Assembly (NCBI RefSeq): GCF_900177665.1 | Contig: NZ_FXAW01000001.1 | Location: forward strand, 496,001-560,000 | Source: Marivirga sericea | GTDB lineage: Bacteria; Bacteroidota; Bacteroidia; Cytophagales; Cyclobacteriaceae | Direction: 5' to 3' | Length of the DNA: 64,000 nucleotides | Shown here: one piece after another, positions 54,604 through 64,000 of the stretch | Layout: each line of letters begins with the position of its first letter | How positions within the stretch are numbered: position 1 is the stretch's first letter | Position numbers and translations under genes: made by a program | Notes under the pieces: model-generated | The model's database searches: none | The model's input: only the letters and a program-made list of their open reading frames with translations | Told to the model about the DNA's origin: nothing

Positions 54604-55848
54604 TCAAGAAATTGTTTTTGAAGAAGCTTGAGCTACGGTCGAAAAAGATTTTTTGATAAAAATCAGTGCAGTAAATGAAATGACTCCATAAGCTAAAACT
54701 GCTGCTGTAACTAGAGATCCAACATTCGGAATCAGAACGAAGACTACGACAACTGGAGTAAGTAGGACTCTAAATATCTCTAATCCAAAAGAGTACTTCT
54801 TTTCTTCCAATATGACACCGGCCCCTGTAACTCCTAAAATAATCAAAGAAACAGCTAGAGCTTGTTGCCAGATATTAAAATTATCAGCATTAAAAAGAAA
54901 TAGAGCGGTTCCGGCAAGGATTATAATGTATTGAATCAAAACGTATAGACTGAATGCGCCTGATGTTTGCTTATCGTATTTTCGGTCATTTTTAGGATCG
55001 ATTTCTGGTATAGGTAATTGTCCCCCCATTTCTTTAGGTTGCCAACCAGGACGGTAGAAAATATACTTTAGTTTATTTTTAAAACCTTTCATGAGTTTAA
55101 TGCCTTGTCCCATTTCAATGTAGTGCTGAAAATTTACCCAAACAGGATTCCAGCTGGCAGTTTGTTTTGTAATTCCATAAGTAGGTCTTTCTTCTTCCTC
55201 TTGAAAGGTGCCAAACATTTTATCCCATATGATAAATACCCCAGCATGATTTTTATCTATATATTTAGGGTTTCTCCCGTGATGCACCCGATGATGGGAA
55301 GGCGTATTGAAGAACCATTCAATCGGGCCTAACTTTCCAATCGTTTCAGTGTGAATCCAAAACTGATAAACTGTTACCAAGCCAGACATCAGAACAAAGC
55401 TTAACGTATCAAAGCCAATGAAAGCTAAAGGAAAATAGAAGAAGAAAGTCCAAATAATCTGAAAAGACCCTTGCCTTAAAGCAACAGAGAAGTTATAATC
55501 CTCACTTTGATGGTGCACAACATGCCCACCCCAAAATAGATTAATCTCATGACTTTTTCTATGAGCCCAGTAATAGAAAAAATCTGCTAAGACGAAAAGT
55601 ATTATAAGATTGTACCAAGTAGGAGTGATGGAAAATAATGCAAAATTTTCAAATACCCATTGATAAGCTGCTACGCTTAGTATTTTAAAAAAAATTCCGG
55701 TTACTTGCTGTGTAATTCCGCAACTTATATTAGTGATAGCATCGTTCAATCTGTAAATTCTATATCTTTTTACTGCTTGAATAAGCAATTCAATTCCGAT
55801 CAGAGCGAAATAAATAGGAATTGATAAAATTATAGGGTTAAAATCCAT
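54604..55848 (-). CDS. Fatty acid hydroxylase/sterol desaturase family membrane enzyme
   Basis: A 414-residue integral membrane di-iron enzyme. The histidine clusters of the family occur in order: HRKSH near residue 98, HVVHHQSEDYN near 110-120, HTETIG near 166 and HHRVHHGRNPKY near 180-192. Four or five hydrophobic segments precede and surround them, and a further hydrophobic C-terminal third follows. These enzymes hydroxylate or desaturate lipids; the substrate is not determined here. Confidence 0.87.
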   Translation of the reverse strand: MDFNPIILSIPIYFALIGIELLIQAVKRYRIYRLNDAITNISCGITQQVTGIFFKILSVAAYQWVFENFALFSITPTWYNLIILFVLADFFYYWAHRKSHEINLFWGGHVVHHQSEDYNFSVALRQGSFQIIWTFFFYFPLAFIGFDTLSFVLMSGLVTVYQFWIHTETIGKLGPIEWFFNTPSHHRVHHGRNPKYIDKNHAGVFIIWDKMFGTFQEEEERPTYGITKQTASWNPVWVNFQHYIEMGQGIKLMKGFKNKLKYIFYRPGWQPKEMGGQLPIPEIDPKNDRKYDKQTSGAFSLYVLIQYIIILAGTALFLFNADNFNIWQQALAVSLIILGVTGAGVILEEKKYSFGLEIFRVLLTPVVVVFVLIPNVGSLVTAAVLAYGVISFTALIFIKKSFSTVAQASSKTIS

Positions 55849-55956
55849 TTGTAACTATTTAAGCTATAAACAAGACGAATCATCCGTTCGTTTCGAAATA
55901 TAACATTTTGAATAAAAACTTCCTTGAAAAAATGCTGAAATACTCATGAATAAATT

Positions 55957-55964
55957 TAATTTTG
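55957..55964 (+). promoter_or_regulatory. -7 box for the four-helix membrane protein gene
   Basis: TAATTTTG matches TAnnTTTG and ends 16 bases before the ATG at 55981. The -33 side is not obvious. Confidence 0.35.
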
Positions 55965-55980
55965 CGTGTAAATAAAAATT

Positions 55981-56442
55981 ATGGACAGAATCTCAAGAGC
56001 TTTTTTGATTGGTACGAGTATAGCTTACATAGCTGTTTTGTTTTACACTTATGCCTATTTTGCAGAGTTATCAGTTGTGAAAATCAAGCTGTTAGATAAT
56101 CAGATTCAATTTAGTAATAATACGTTATTTTACACTGGTTTGATTATTCCTATTGTAATTGTACTTATCTGTGTTGCTCTTGCTGTAGTGATCAAAAGTC
56201 AACCCATTGGTCCTAAATTTTATTTTAAGAATGAAAAAGTAAAAAACACTTTAGCTTCTTGGGCTAGAAGTTTGGCAGGTACTTTCAATCTGTTTTTTGC
56301 CAGCCTCTTAACGGTTTTTATTTTTGTTAATAATGAGGAAGGTATGACTCAGAGTGGCTATTTACCACTCGTTATTGTTAGTATATTAGTTATCTTTTTT
56401 TGGGTCCTTTGGCTCCCATTTATTCTGAGAAGAAATAAATAA
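55981..56442 (+). CDS. Four-helix membrane protein of unknown function
   Basis: A 153-residue protein with four hydrophobic segments: about 8-27, 47-71, 96-115 and 125-146 (PLVIVSILVIFFWVLWLPFI), and a basic end RRNK. No family is recognised. A box TAATTTTG matching TAnnTTTG is located at 55957-55964, 16 bases before the ATG. Confidence 0.6.
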   Translation: MDRISRAFLIGTSIAYIAVLFYTYAYFAELSVVKIKLLDNQIQFSNNTLFYTGLIIPIVIVLICVALAVVIKSQPIGPKFYFKNEKVKNTLASWARSLAGTFNLFFASLLTVFIFVNNEEGMTQSGYLPLVIVSILVIFFWVLWLPFILRRNK

Positions 56443-56664
56443 ATTTTTACTTTTTTTTTCTTGGAGATTGAGGCCTTAATTCTATGGCTTTAATCAACTC
56501 ATATTCAAATATTTTATTGGCTCTGCTTGATGTAAGACTTCATCTCTTTTGATGTCTTTCTATGCCTGAAATAGAATAGAGGGATTCCTAAAAAGCTTTA
56601 CAATTAGAAAAAGCTTTGTAATTTTAAAATTTGAGTAGCTAAAACTTTCAATCCAACAAACACT

Positions 56665-58524
56665 ATGGCGGAATTTCAATATGATGAGGATAGTATAAAA
56701 TCACTGGATTGGCGGGAGCATATTCGTATGCGTCCTGGTATGTATATCGGTAAATTAGGAGATGGTTCTTCTCCAGATGATGGAATATATGTATTAGTAA
56801 AGGAAGTGATTGATAACTCCATTGATGAGCACATGATGGGGTTTGGTAAAACAATAGAAATTAAAATCACCGATCAAAGAGTAGAGGTGAGAGACTATGG
56901 GAGAGGAATCCCGCTTGGCAAAGTAGTGGATTGTGTCTCTAAGATCAACACAGGTGGAAAATATGATACTGGAGCTTTCCAAAAGTCTGTTGGATTAAAT
57001 GGAGTAGGTACAAAAGCAGTCAATGCCCTTTCTAATTATTTTAAAGTTCAAGCGTTTCGAGATGGACAAACAAAAGTTGCAGAATTTCAAAAAGGGGTAA
57101 TTAGCAATGATTCGAAAGTAGCCTCTTCAAGCGGTAGAAATGGTACTTTGATAGCTTTTGAGCCCGATGAAACGGTTTTTAAAAACTATCATTACATTCC
57201 TGGATTTTTGGAAGAGCAAATGTGGAATTATGCATTTCTTAATGCTGGTTTGACCATCAATTTTAATGGTGAGAAATTCCATTCTGCTAATGGATTGAAA
57301 GATCTGTTGGATCGTAAAACTGATGAAGAAACCAATCGCTACCCAATCGTTCATTTGAAGGGTGAAGATATTGAAATGGCCATGACTCACGCGAATCAGT
57401 ACGGTGAAGAATATTATTCTTTCGTAAATGGTCAAAATACCACTCAGGGGGGTACACACCTAGTGGCTTTCAAAGAGGCTATCGTAAAAACTGTTCGTGA
57501 TTTTTACGGTAAAAATTATGATCCTTCCGATATCAGGCAGGCCATAGTTGCAGCAATTTCAGTGCGGGTACAAGAACCTGTTTTTGAATCCCAAACGAAA
57601 ACAAAGTTAGGGTCTCAAAATGTGGCTCCTGATGGCCCCACCATGCGAACATTCATCAGTGATTTTGTAAAGAAAGCATTGGATGATTTTCTGCATAGAA
57701 ACCCTCAAACTGCTGAGGCGATTCAAAAAAGAATAATGCAGTCGGAGCGAGAACGCAAGGATATGGCAGGTATTAAGAAATTAGCTAACGAAAGAGCCAA
57801 GAAAGCTAATCTTCATAATAAGAAATTAAGAGATTGCCGTGTGCATTATGACGATCCTAAGCATGATAGAAAGGATGATACTATGATTTTCATCACAGAG
57901 GGAGACTCCGCCTCAGGTTCTATCACCAAATCTCGTGACGTGCAGACGCAAGCTGTGTTTAGTTTAAGGGGTAAACCGTTGAATTGCTATGGTAAAACCA
58001 AGAAATTGGTGTATGAAAATGAGGAATTCAATCTTTTGCAGCATGCCTTGAACATTGAGGAAGGTCTTGAAGGGCTTCGTTACCGAAAAGTAATTATTGC
58101 CACGGATGCTGATGTAGACGGAATGCATATTCGATTACTTTTAATGACCTTCTTTCTGCAATTCTTTCCTGATTTAGTTCGAGACGGGCACCTGTATATT
58201 TTGGATACCCCTTTGTTTAGGGTGCGAAATAAAAAGGAAACTATCTATTGCTATTCGGATGAAGAAAGAAGAAGAGCTATTGAAAAGATTGGGAAAGCAG
58301 CGGAAATCACCCGATTTAAAGGTTTAGGTGAAATTTCACCTGAGGAATTTGGAGAATTCATCAATGAAAATATCAAACTGGATCCAATTATTTTAAATAA
58401 TCAAACAAAAATAAAGGATCTCTTGACGTTCTATATGGGGACTAATACCATGGAAAGACAACAGTTTATTATTGACAAATTAAGAGTTGAGAAGGATTTG
58501 GAAGAAGAATTGGCTGAATCTTAA
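56665..58524 (+). CDS. parE: DNA topoisomerase IV subunit B
   Basis: ATPase subunit of a type IIA topoisomerase that decatenates chromosomes. The 619-residue protein has the GHKL ATPase domain ([54 protein letters not shown]), the transducer domain, and a TOPRIM domain with the EGDSASGS Glu motif and the DADVD metal site ([15 protein letters not shown]). The length matches ParE rather than longer GyrB. It is followed by the A subunit after 106 bases. Confidence 0.92.
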   Translation: MAEFQYDEDSIKSLDWREHIRMRPGMYIGKLGDGSSPDDGIYVLVKEVIDNSIDEHMMGFGKTIEIKITDQRVEVRDYGRGIPLGKVVDCVSKINTGGKYDTGAFQKSVGLNGVGTKAVNALSNYFKVQAFRDGQTKVAEFQKGVISNDSKVASSSGRNGTLIAFEPDETVFKNYHYIPGFLEEQMWNYAFLNAGLTINFNGEKFHSANGLKDLLDRKTDEETNRYPIVHLKGEDIEMAMTHANQYGEEYYSFVNGQNTTQGGTHLVAFKEAIVKTVRDFYGKNYDPSDIRQAIVAAISVRVQEPVFESQTKTKLGSQNVAPDGPTMRTFISDFVKKALDDFLHRNPQTAEAIQKRIMQSERERKDMAGIKKLANERAKKANLHNKKLRDCRVHYDDPKHDRKDDTMIFITEGDSASGSITKSRDVQTQAVFSLRGKPLNCYGKTKKLVYENEEFNLLQHALNIEEGLEGLRYRKVIIATDADVDGMHIRLLLMTFFLQFFPDLVRDGHLYILDTPLFRVRNKKETIYCYSDEERRRAIEKIGKAAEITRFKGLGEISPEEFGEFINENIKLDPIILNNQTKIKDLLTFYMGTNTMERQQFIIDKLRVEKDLEEELAES

Positions 58525-58630
58525 CTTATTTTAGGATACTTACAGGAGCTGAATTATTGTAATTGCAATACAGTGAATCGGTGTGTATTTGAGTAAAAAA
58601 TCATCAAAATATCGTCTTTGATTAATTCAA

Positions 58631-61234
58631 ATGGAAGAAAATAACGAAAATAGCGAACCAAAAAACAACCAAAACGGAGAGGATAAGGATAAATTACATA
58701 ACGTGATTGCGGTATCTGGTATGTACGAAAACTGGTTTTTGGATTATGCTTCTTACGTAATCCTTGAGCGGGCGGTACCTGCAAACGAGGACGGATTTAA
58801 GCCTGTTCAGAGACGTATCATGCACGCCATGAAGGAAATGGATGATGGTCGCTTTAATAAGGTTGCTAACATTATTGGCCAGACGATGCAATATCACCCA
58901 CATGGTGATGCTTCTATTGGAGATGCCATGGTGAATATGGGCCAAAAAGATATCCTCATTGAAACGCAAGGGAATTGGGGGGACATCAGGACAGGCGATA
59001 GTTCAGCCGCACCTCGTTATATTGAAGCCAGACTTTCCAAATTTGCTTTGGATGTAGTTTTTAATCCGCAAACCACTGAGTGGCAATTATCTTATGATGG
59101 CCGTAAAAAGGAACCCGTTACATTACCTGTAAAATTTCCATTGCTACTAGCGCAAGGGGTTGAAGGAATTGCAGTAGGCCTTTCCACTAAAATTCTTCCG
59201 CATAACTTTTGTGAATTGATTCAAGCATGTATCAATGTATTAAAGAAGAAAAAGGTAGAAATCTATCCTGACTTTCCGACAGGAGGAATGGCAGATTTTT
59301 CTGACTATAATCAAGGCTTAAGAGGTGGCAAAATAAGGGTAAGAGCAAAAATTGAAGAAGGCGAGAAGCGTACCCTTTTAATCAAGAATATTCCCTTTGG
59401 TACCACCACAACAGGCTTGATAGAATCCATCATTAAAGCGAATGATAAAGGGAAAATCAAAGTAAAGAAAGTGGTCGACAATACCGCGAAAGATGTTGAA
59501 ATTGAAGTGCAATTGGCAGCAGGGCAATCTCCTGATATCACGATAGATGCATTGTATGCCTTTACAGATTGTGAAGTGTCCATTTCTCCCAATGCTTGTG
59601 TAATTATTGAGGACAAACCGATTTTCTTACCTGTAAATGAAATTTTAGATAAGAATGTTGAGGATACCGTTCAGCTTTTAGAGCGTGAATTGGAAATCCG
59701 TAAAGGGGAGTTAATGGAGAAAATCTTATTCTCCTCTTTGGAAAAAATATTTATTGAAAACAGAATATACCGCAACATAGAAGAATGTGAAACTTGGGAA
59801 GCAGTTTTAGAAACAATTGACAAGGGCTTAGAGCCATTCAAACCGCAATTCTACAGAGAAATTACGCAGGATGACATTATCCGCTTAACGGAAATCAAAA
59901 TCAAGAGAATTTCTAAATTTGATAAGTTCAAGGCAGATGAATTGATGCGTAAGCTGGAAGATGAGTTGGCTCAGGTTGAGCATCACTTAAAGAACCTGAC
60001 CGAATATGCCATCGATTATTACAAAGGTCTACTAGAGAAATACGGTAAAGGAAGAGAGCGTAAGACTGAAATCAAAAGCTTCGATAATATTCAAGCACAC
60101 ACTGTGGCTGCGAATAATCAAAAATTGTATGTAAACAGACAAGAAGGGTTTATTGGGTATGGGATGAAGAAAGACGAATTCGTGTCTGACTGCTCCGATT
60201 TAGATGACGTGATCGCTTTTAAGCGAGATGGGACTTATAAAGTCGTGCGAATTGATGAGAAAGTTTTTGTAGGAAAGGATATTATTCATGTTGATATTTT
60301 CCGTAAAAATGATGAGAGAAGAGTATACAATGCTGCTTATCTTGATGGGAAATCTGGGCGAACAATGGTGAAAAGATTTCAAGTCTTGTCAGTCACCAGA
60401 GATAGGGATTATGACCTGACCAAAGGAGCTAAAGGATCCAAAGTATTGTATTTGGAAGCTCGTCCGAATGGGGAGTCAGAAGTTATTAATGTAAAATTAT
60501 CAAATTCATGCAGGGCAAGAGTCAAAGTATTCGATTTCGACTTTGCTGAATTGGAAATCAAAGGTAGAGGAGCAGGAGGGAATATTTTAACCAAATACCC
60601 TGTAAAGAAAGTAGAGTTTAAATTGCTAGGCGAAAGTAGTTTTGGAGGCCTGAAGATATATTATGACCAGTCTGTTGGAAAGTTGAATACAGACGAGAGA
60701 GGTAAATTGATCGGCTCTTTTCATGGTGATGATACTATTTTAGTTGTTTACAAAGAGGGTTCTTATGAATTGCGTAACTATGAATTGACCAACCGATTTG
60801 AAGGAGAAAAAGTACAGCTAATTCAGAAATTTGATCCAAATAGTGTGATCTCAAGCGTGTACTTTGACGGTGCATCCAAAAATTATTTTGTAAAACGTTT
60901 CCAAATCGAAACGAGAACGCTGAATAAACCTTTTCTATTCATCTCAGAGCATAAAAAATCAACTTTAACGGTGGTGAGCACCGACAAAGATCCTCAATTG
61001 GAGATAGAATTCCGTAAGGGGAAAGACCGAGAAAAGGAATCGGCAACTTATGATTTTGATATGTTGATAGATGTCAAGGGTTGGAAAGCAATAGGGAACA
61101 AGCTTTCTCAGTATGATGTCACCAAGGTAAAATTATTAGAAAGTAAAAAGGAGGAGAAAGAGAAGGAATATAAATCAGGTGATTCTGTAGACTTTGAGGT
61201 TGATGACGATAAAGAGCAATTGGGTTTATTCTAA
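58631..61234 (+). CDS. parC: DNA topoisomerase IV subunit A
   Basis: Breaks and rejoins DNA together with the B subunit. The 867-residue protein carries the winged-helix catalytic domain with Tyr130 in SSAAPRYIEARL, GFKPVQRRIMHAM and YHPHGDASIGDAM, a tower and coiled-coil region (residues about 350-480), and a C-terminal beta-pinwheel of degenerate repeats (about 540-830) with an acidic tail DSVDFEVDDDKEQLGLF. The pinwheel lacks a clear GyrA box, which agrees with ParC. It is followed by the SpoU gene after 5 bases. Confidence 0.92.
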   Translation: MEENNENSEPKNNQNGEDKDKLHNVIAVSGMYENWFLDYASYVILERAVPANEDGFKPVQRRIMHAMKEMDDGRFNKVANIIGQTMQYHPHGDASIGDAMVNMGQKDILIETQGNWGDIRTGDSSAAPRYIEARLSKFALDVVFNPQTTEWQLSYDGRKKEPVTLPVKFPLLLAQGVEGIAVGLSTKILPHNFCELIQACINVLKKKKVEIYPDFPTGGMADFSDYNQGLRGGKIRVRAKIEEGEKRTLLIKNIPFGTTTTGLIESIIKANDKGKIKVKKVVDNTAKDVEIEVQLAAGQSPDITIDALYAFTDCEVSISPNACVIIEDKPIFLPVNEILDKNVEDTVQLLERELEIRKGELMEKILFSSLEKIFIENRIYRNIEECETWEAVLETIDKGLEPFKPQFYREITQDDIIRLTEIKIKRISKFDKFKADELMRKLEDELAQVEHHLKNLTEYAIDYYKGLLEKYGKGRERKTEIKSFDNIQAHTVAANNQKLYVNRQEGFIGYGMKKDEFVSDCSDLDDVIAFKRDGTYKVVRIDEKVFVGKDIIHVDIFRKNDERRVYNAAYLDGKSGRTMVKRFQVLSVTRDRDYDLTKGAKGSKVLYLEARPNGESEVINVKLSNSCRARVKVFDFDFAELEIKGRGAGGNILTKYPVKKVEFKLLGESSFGGLKIYYDQSVGKLNTDERGKLIGSFHGDDTILVVYKEGSYELRNYELTNRFEGEKVQLIQKFDPNSVISSVYFDGASKNYFVKRFQIETRTLNKPFLFISEHKKSTLTVVSTDKDPQLEIEFRKGKDREKESATYDFDMLIDVKGWKAIGNKLSQYDVTKVKLLESKKEEKEKEYKSGDSVDFEVDDDKEQLGLF

Positions 61235-61239
61235 AATAC

Positions 61240-61932
61240 ATGGAAGCAGATTTAGTTGATTTTCTAACGCAAAAATTTGGTGATTTTCTCTCTGATGAAA
61301 GAAAGCAGTTTATTGAAACTGTTTTAGATAATCGGACGGATTTTATTAGAGTTGTGCTCGAAGATATTCGAGATCCTCATAATGCCAATGCGATCATCCG
61401 CTCTGGGGAATGCTTAGGAATTCAGCATTATCACATCATTGAAAATGAAAACGTATTCAAGCTCGGTAGAGGAGTTAGCAGGGGAGCTATAAAATGGGTC
61501 GATGTTCATCAATATCCTGAAAGCAAAACTCCTACTGCCGATGTCCTCCAAGATTTGAAGTCAAAAGGATACAAAATTGTGGTAACTAGTCCAAATGAGG
61601 AGGCTTGCGAACCTAAAGATTTATCCTTAGATCAGCCGATTGCTGTTGTCATGGGCAATGAGCGAGATGGAATAAGTGATGAAGCTAAAGCTATGGCAGA
61701 TGATTTTATACGCTTACCGATGCATGGATTTACCGAAAGTTATAATGTTTCAGTCGCGTCAGGAATAACATTCTATAGTTTGATTAGCAGATTAAGACAA
61801 TCAGTGGATAAATGGCAATTTGATCAGCACACTAAAGCCGATTATCGCTTGCGCTGGTATAAAAAATGTATGGCTAGACCTGACGATTACGAGAAATTTT
61901 TCGTTAAGGCATTTGAACCAGAAAAAACATAA
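61240..61932 (+). CDS. SpoU/TrmH-family 2'-O-ribose RNA methyltransferase
   Basis: SAM-dependent methyltransferase with a knotted fold. Motif 1 is RSGECLGIQHYHIIEN (residues about 57-72), motif 2 VVMGNERDGISDEA (about 135-150), motif 3 RLPMHGFTESYNVSVASGI (about 161-179), the N/S-V-S loop forming the SAM pocket. The TrmH (tRNA Gm18) type is likely from length (230 residues) and motif 3. It begins 5 bases after parC, and the next ATG overlaps its stop. Confidence 0.85.
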   Translation: MEADLVDFLTQKFGDFLSDERKQFIETVLDNRTDFIRVVLEDIRDPHNANAIIRSGECLGIQHYHIIENENVFKLGRGVSRGAIKWVDVHQYPESKTPTADVLQDLKSKGYKIVVTSPNEEACEPKDLSLDQPIAVVMGNERDGISDEAKAMADDFIRLPMHGFTESYNVSVASGITFYSLISRLRQSVDKWQFDQHTKADYRLRWYKKCMARPDDYEKFFVKAFEPEKT

Positions 61933-62555
61933 TGATTAAGTTCTTCATTCGCCTTGGCTTATTTGTAGTAATAGCAGCGATCGTATTTGCTCTTTTTTCC
62001 AATGTATTCATCATTTCGCAAACCAGTGACTACATTTATGCAAATATTGACTCCATCCCGGAAAAAGAAATAGCCTTGGTTTTAGGGACTAGTAAGCGGA
62101 ATGTCAAAGGTGAAGCGAATAGTTTCTTTGATAATAGGATGGAAGCAGCTGCTAAGCTGTTTCATAAAGGAAAAGTGAAAGGCTTACTTCTTAGTGGGGA
62201 TAATAGAACTCGCTATTATGACGAGCCTAGCGATATGAAGAAGGCATTAATGTTGAAAGGTGTACCAGAAAGTGCTATTTCAATTGATACTGCTGGCCTT
62301 AGCACTATAGAAAGCGTTTACCGCTGCAAAGAACTTTTTAAACATGAAGATGTCACGATTATCACCCAGCAATTTCATGCTTATAGAGCCTTATATATTA
62401 GTAGGCACTATGATATGGATGCAATAGCTTTTCCTGCAGAGGAAGTACCTGTTTATTCTTCAACGAAAGTGACCATAAGGGAATTTTTTGCCCGTCCGAA
62501 AGCGTTGCTTGACTTATATTTACCTAATAAACTTATGGGGATTACGCAGCTTTGA
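61932..62555 (+). CDS. DUF218/SanA-like envelope protein
   Basis: A 207-residue protein with one N-terminal membrane helix (about 5-25) and a DUF218 domain: IALVLGTSKRNVKGEANSFF, VKGLLLSGDNRTRYYDEPSD, AGLSTIESVYRCKELF and ITQQFHAYRALYISRH. SanA/YdcF-type proteins of this kind act at the envelope; SanA affects vancomycin sensitivity in E. coli. The ATG shares one base with the stop of the methyltransferase gene (TAATG). Confidence 0.8.
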   Translation: MIKFFIRLGLFVVIAAIVFALFSNVFIISQTSDYIYANIDSIPEKEIALVLGTSKRNVKGEANSFFDNRMEAAAKLFHKGKVKGLLLSGDNRTRYYDEPSDMKKALMLKGVPESAISIDTAGLSTIESVYRCKELFKHEDVTIITQQFHAYRALYISRHYDMDAIAFPAEEVPVYSSTKVTIREFFARPKALLDLYLPNKLMGITQL

Positions 62556-62592
62556 ATTAACCTTTTCGACCAATTTTTTTTGAACCACATTT

Positions 62593-64000
62593 ATGAACCA
62601 ATTTAAGCACTATTTCATAGTTCTATTAATTTTTACCACCCTGGCTGCTAGAGCTCAAACAGAGGTTTTCGGTACTGTTACCGATGCTAAAACGGGAGAG
62701 GTGCTCCCATTTGTAAATGTGTATTTTTCAGGCACTCAAAATGGAATTACCACTGATATAAAAGGTTTTTATGAACTGACATCAAGTGCTTCACTTGATA
62801 CTTTAGTAGTAAGTTATATTGGTTACGTGACCGAAAGAATACCTCTAAAAAGAGGAGGGATTAATGAAGTGGATGTTTCATTGGGTCAAGATGTGATGAC
62901 TTTAAATGAAGTAATTGTTCGACCGGGAGAGAATCCGGCCTTCAGAGTAATGAGAAAAGTAATCGCTAAGAAAGAAGAGTACGATCCACGGAACATTGAT
63001 TATTATAAAGTGGAAAGCTATAACAAAATTGAGGGATATATTGATAAGATGAATAAGGGGTTGGAGGAGCGAAAGATCATACAAAAAATTGTTGCCGCTG
63101 TGGACAGCGTTCAGCCCCTAAGAAATAAGAAAGGGCAAAAAATGATTCCTGTTTTCTTCTCCGAAAGTATATCAAATGTCTATAACAATACTAATCCCAA
63201 GCACAGTAAAGAAGAAGTGATTAACAGCAATATCAAAGGGATCATGGTAGATGACAATTCTATTGCGCAACAATTTGTCGGTTCAGCATTTCAAGAGTAT
63301 AATTTTTATGATAATTGGATGGATTTGTTCGGAAAGCAATTTGTTTCACCTTTAGCTGATTCCTGGAAAATGTATTATGAATATGAGCTTACTGATTCAT
63401 TCAAAGTAGCTGATCAAATTCATTATCAAATTGAGTTTGAACCGAAGAATAAGCAGAATTTAGCCTTTATCGGAACGATGCTTATTGAGAAAAATAGCTG
63501 GGCCCTAAAGAATATAAGCGCGAATATTACCGAAAATACGAATATCAATTATTTGTCAGGGCTTCAAATCTTTCAGGAAATGAAGTACTTCCCTGAACGA
63601 AATGTACTGCTGCCTGAAAAAGTTGATGTGAAGTTAGATGTGGATCCTATTTTAGGAGTATATCCGGGCATGTATGCTGTTTTTAATCTCTCTTATTCAG
63701 ACTTTGTTTTTGATCGTCCGATGCCAATTGCTTTTTATGATATACCAGTAAAAGTATTACCTAAACCAAGTAATGATAATTTTTGGGTAGAAAAGAGGCA
63801 TCAACCCTTAAATGAAAGTAATCAACAGATTGCTACAATGATTGATGATATAAGAGATATTGGGGCTGTTCGAGCTTACGAAGATCTACTATATTTTGCG
63901 ATCACTGGCTATTTTGAATTAGGAAAGTTTGATATTGGGCCCTATCCAAATATCTATACTTTTAATGATGTAGAAGGACATCGATTTCAGCTTGGGGGAA
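62593..64000 (+). CDS. Carboxypeptidase-regulatory-like/DUF5686 outer-membrane protein (3' truncated by window)
   Basis: ATG at 62593 opens a frame that runs to the last base, so it is incomplete. The signal peptide (MNQFKHYFIVLLIFTTLAAR, then AQ) is followed by a CarboxypepD_reg-like domain (TEVFGTVTDAKTGEVLPFVN, TTDIKGFYELTSSASLD) and a long N-terminal DUF5686-type region (NPAFRVMRKVIAKKEEYDPR, FSESISNVYNN, EKNSWALKNISANITEN), which in Bacteroidota continues into an outer-membrane beta barrel. The barrel would lie beyond the window. Confidence 0.82.
   Translation, partial: MNQFKHYFIVLLIFTTLAARAQTEVFGTVTDAKTGEVLPFVNVYFSGTQNGITTDIKGFYELTSSASLDTLVVSYIGYVTERIPLKRGGINEVDVSLGQDVMTLNEVIVRPGENPAFRVMRKVIAKKEEYDPRNIDYYKVESYNKIEGYIDKMNKGLEERKIIQKIVAAVDSVQPLRNKKGQKMIPVFFSESISNVYNNTNPKHSKEEVINSNIKGIMVDDNSIAQQFVGSAFQEYNFYDNWMDLFGKQFVSPLADSWKMYYEYELTDSFKVADQIHYQIEFEPKNKQNLAFIGTMLIEKNSWALKNISANITENTNINYLSGLQIFQEMKYFPERNVLLPEKVDVKLDVDPILGVYPGMYAVFNLSYSDFVFDRPMPIAFYDIPVKVLPKPSNDNFWVEKRHQPLNESNQQIATMIDDIRDIGAVRAYEDLLYFAITGYFELGKFDIGPYPNIYTFNDVEGHRFQLGG

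Overview
This window looks like a chromosome segment of a Bacteroidota bacterium, most likely order Cytophagales and possibly close to Marivirga (the genus is inference from overall gene style, not a database match). Supporting features are the low GC content, the near absence of Shine-Dalgarno sequences, several -7 boxes of the Bacteroidota type TAnnTTTG, a single-chain PurL of about 1230 residues, SPII lipoproteins with Bacteroidota-style lipoboxes, and two very large secreted proteins with C-terminal type IX secretion (Por) sorting domains.

Layout. 1-10.2 kb is housekeeping: a glycosyltransferase end and a WecA/MraY-like phosphotransferase, then a minus-strand run with an esterase, pseudouridine synthase, ribosomal protein L25, Prs, tRNA-Gln(UUG) with a near-perfect promoter, a DUF4136-like lipoprotein, PurL and an alpha/beta hydrolase. 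10.4-17.0 kb is a TetR-controlled RND efflux operon (regulator, TolC-like channel, adaptor, pump), followed by a membrane metallophosphoesterase. 18.8-21.8 kb is an FG-GAP/VCBS protein with a T9SS tail.

22.1-35.4 kb is an accessory, decaying island. Its left part is an array of orphan Rhs-core/C-terminal-tip fragments followed by small immunity-type genes. The first, second and last toxin ORFs each carry an in-frame nonsense codon, and the third is a tipless stub, while the immunity genes are open. Its second theme is a two-copy cassette: a repeat ending in the C-terminus of a tyrosine recombinase (L, about 390-400 bp), then a toxin-antitoxin pair (HicAB in one copy, a RelE/ParE-type pair in the other), then a conserved structured non-coding repeat (R) whose first hairpin differs in sequence between copies but keeps its pairing. 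Between the copies lie long non-coding stretches with a 49-bp near-perfect palindrome and a candidate structured RNA. The island ends with a RAYT (REP-associated tyrosine transposase) gene whose HUH motif is interrupted by a small palindrome.

36.3-40.5 kb is a Kelch/FnIII T9SS protein. 40.5-56.4 kb holds a cyclophilin, a periplasmic-binding-like protein without a signal peptide, PBP1A, and an unusual neighbourhood of ATP-grasp enzyme, a 664-residue protein with a papain-like Cys/His/Asn signature, alanine racemase, a coiled-coil membrane protein and a small EHPS-repeat lipoprotein. A transglutaminase-like lipoprotein, a HAMP/GAF/PAS sensor without a kinase domain and a sterol-desaturase-type enzyme follow. 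56.6-62.6 kb carries topoisomerase IV ParE and ParC, a SpoU methyltransferase and a DUF218 protein. The window ends inside a carboxypeptidase-regulatory-like/DUF5686 outer-membrane protein.

The best candidates for something undescribed are the L-payload-R toxin-antitoxin cassettes, the structured RNA candidate at 30.4-30.6 kb, and the papain-like protein coupled to alanine racemase.
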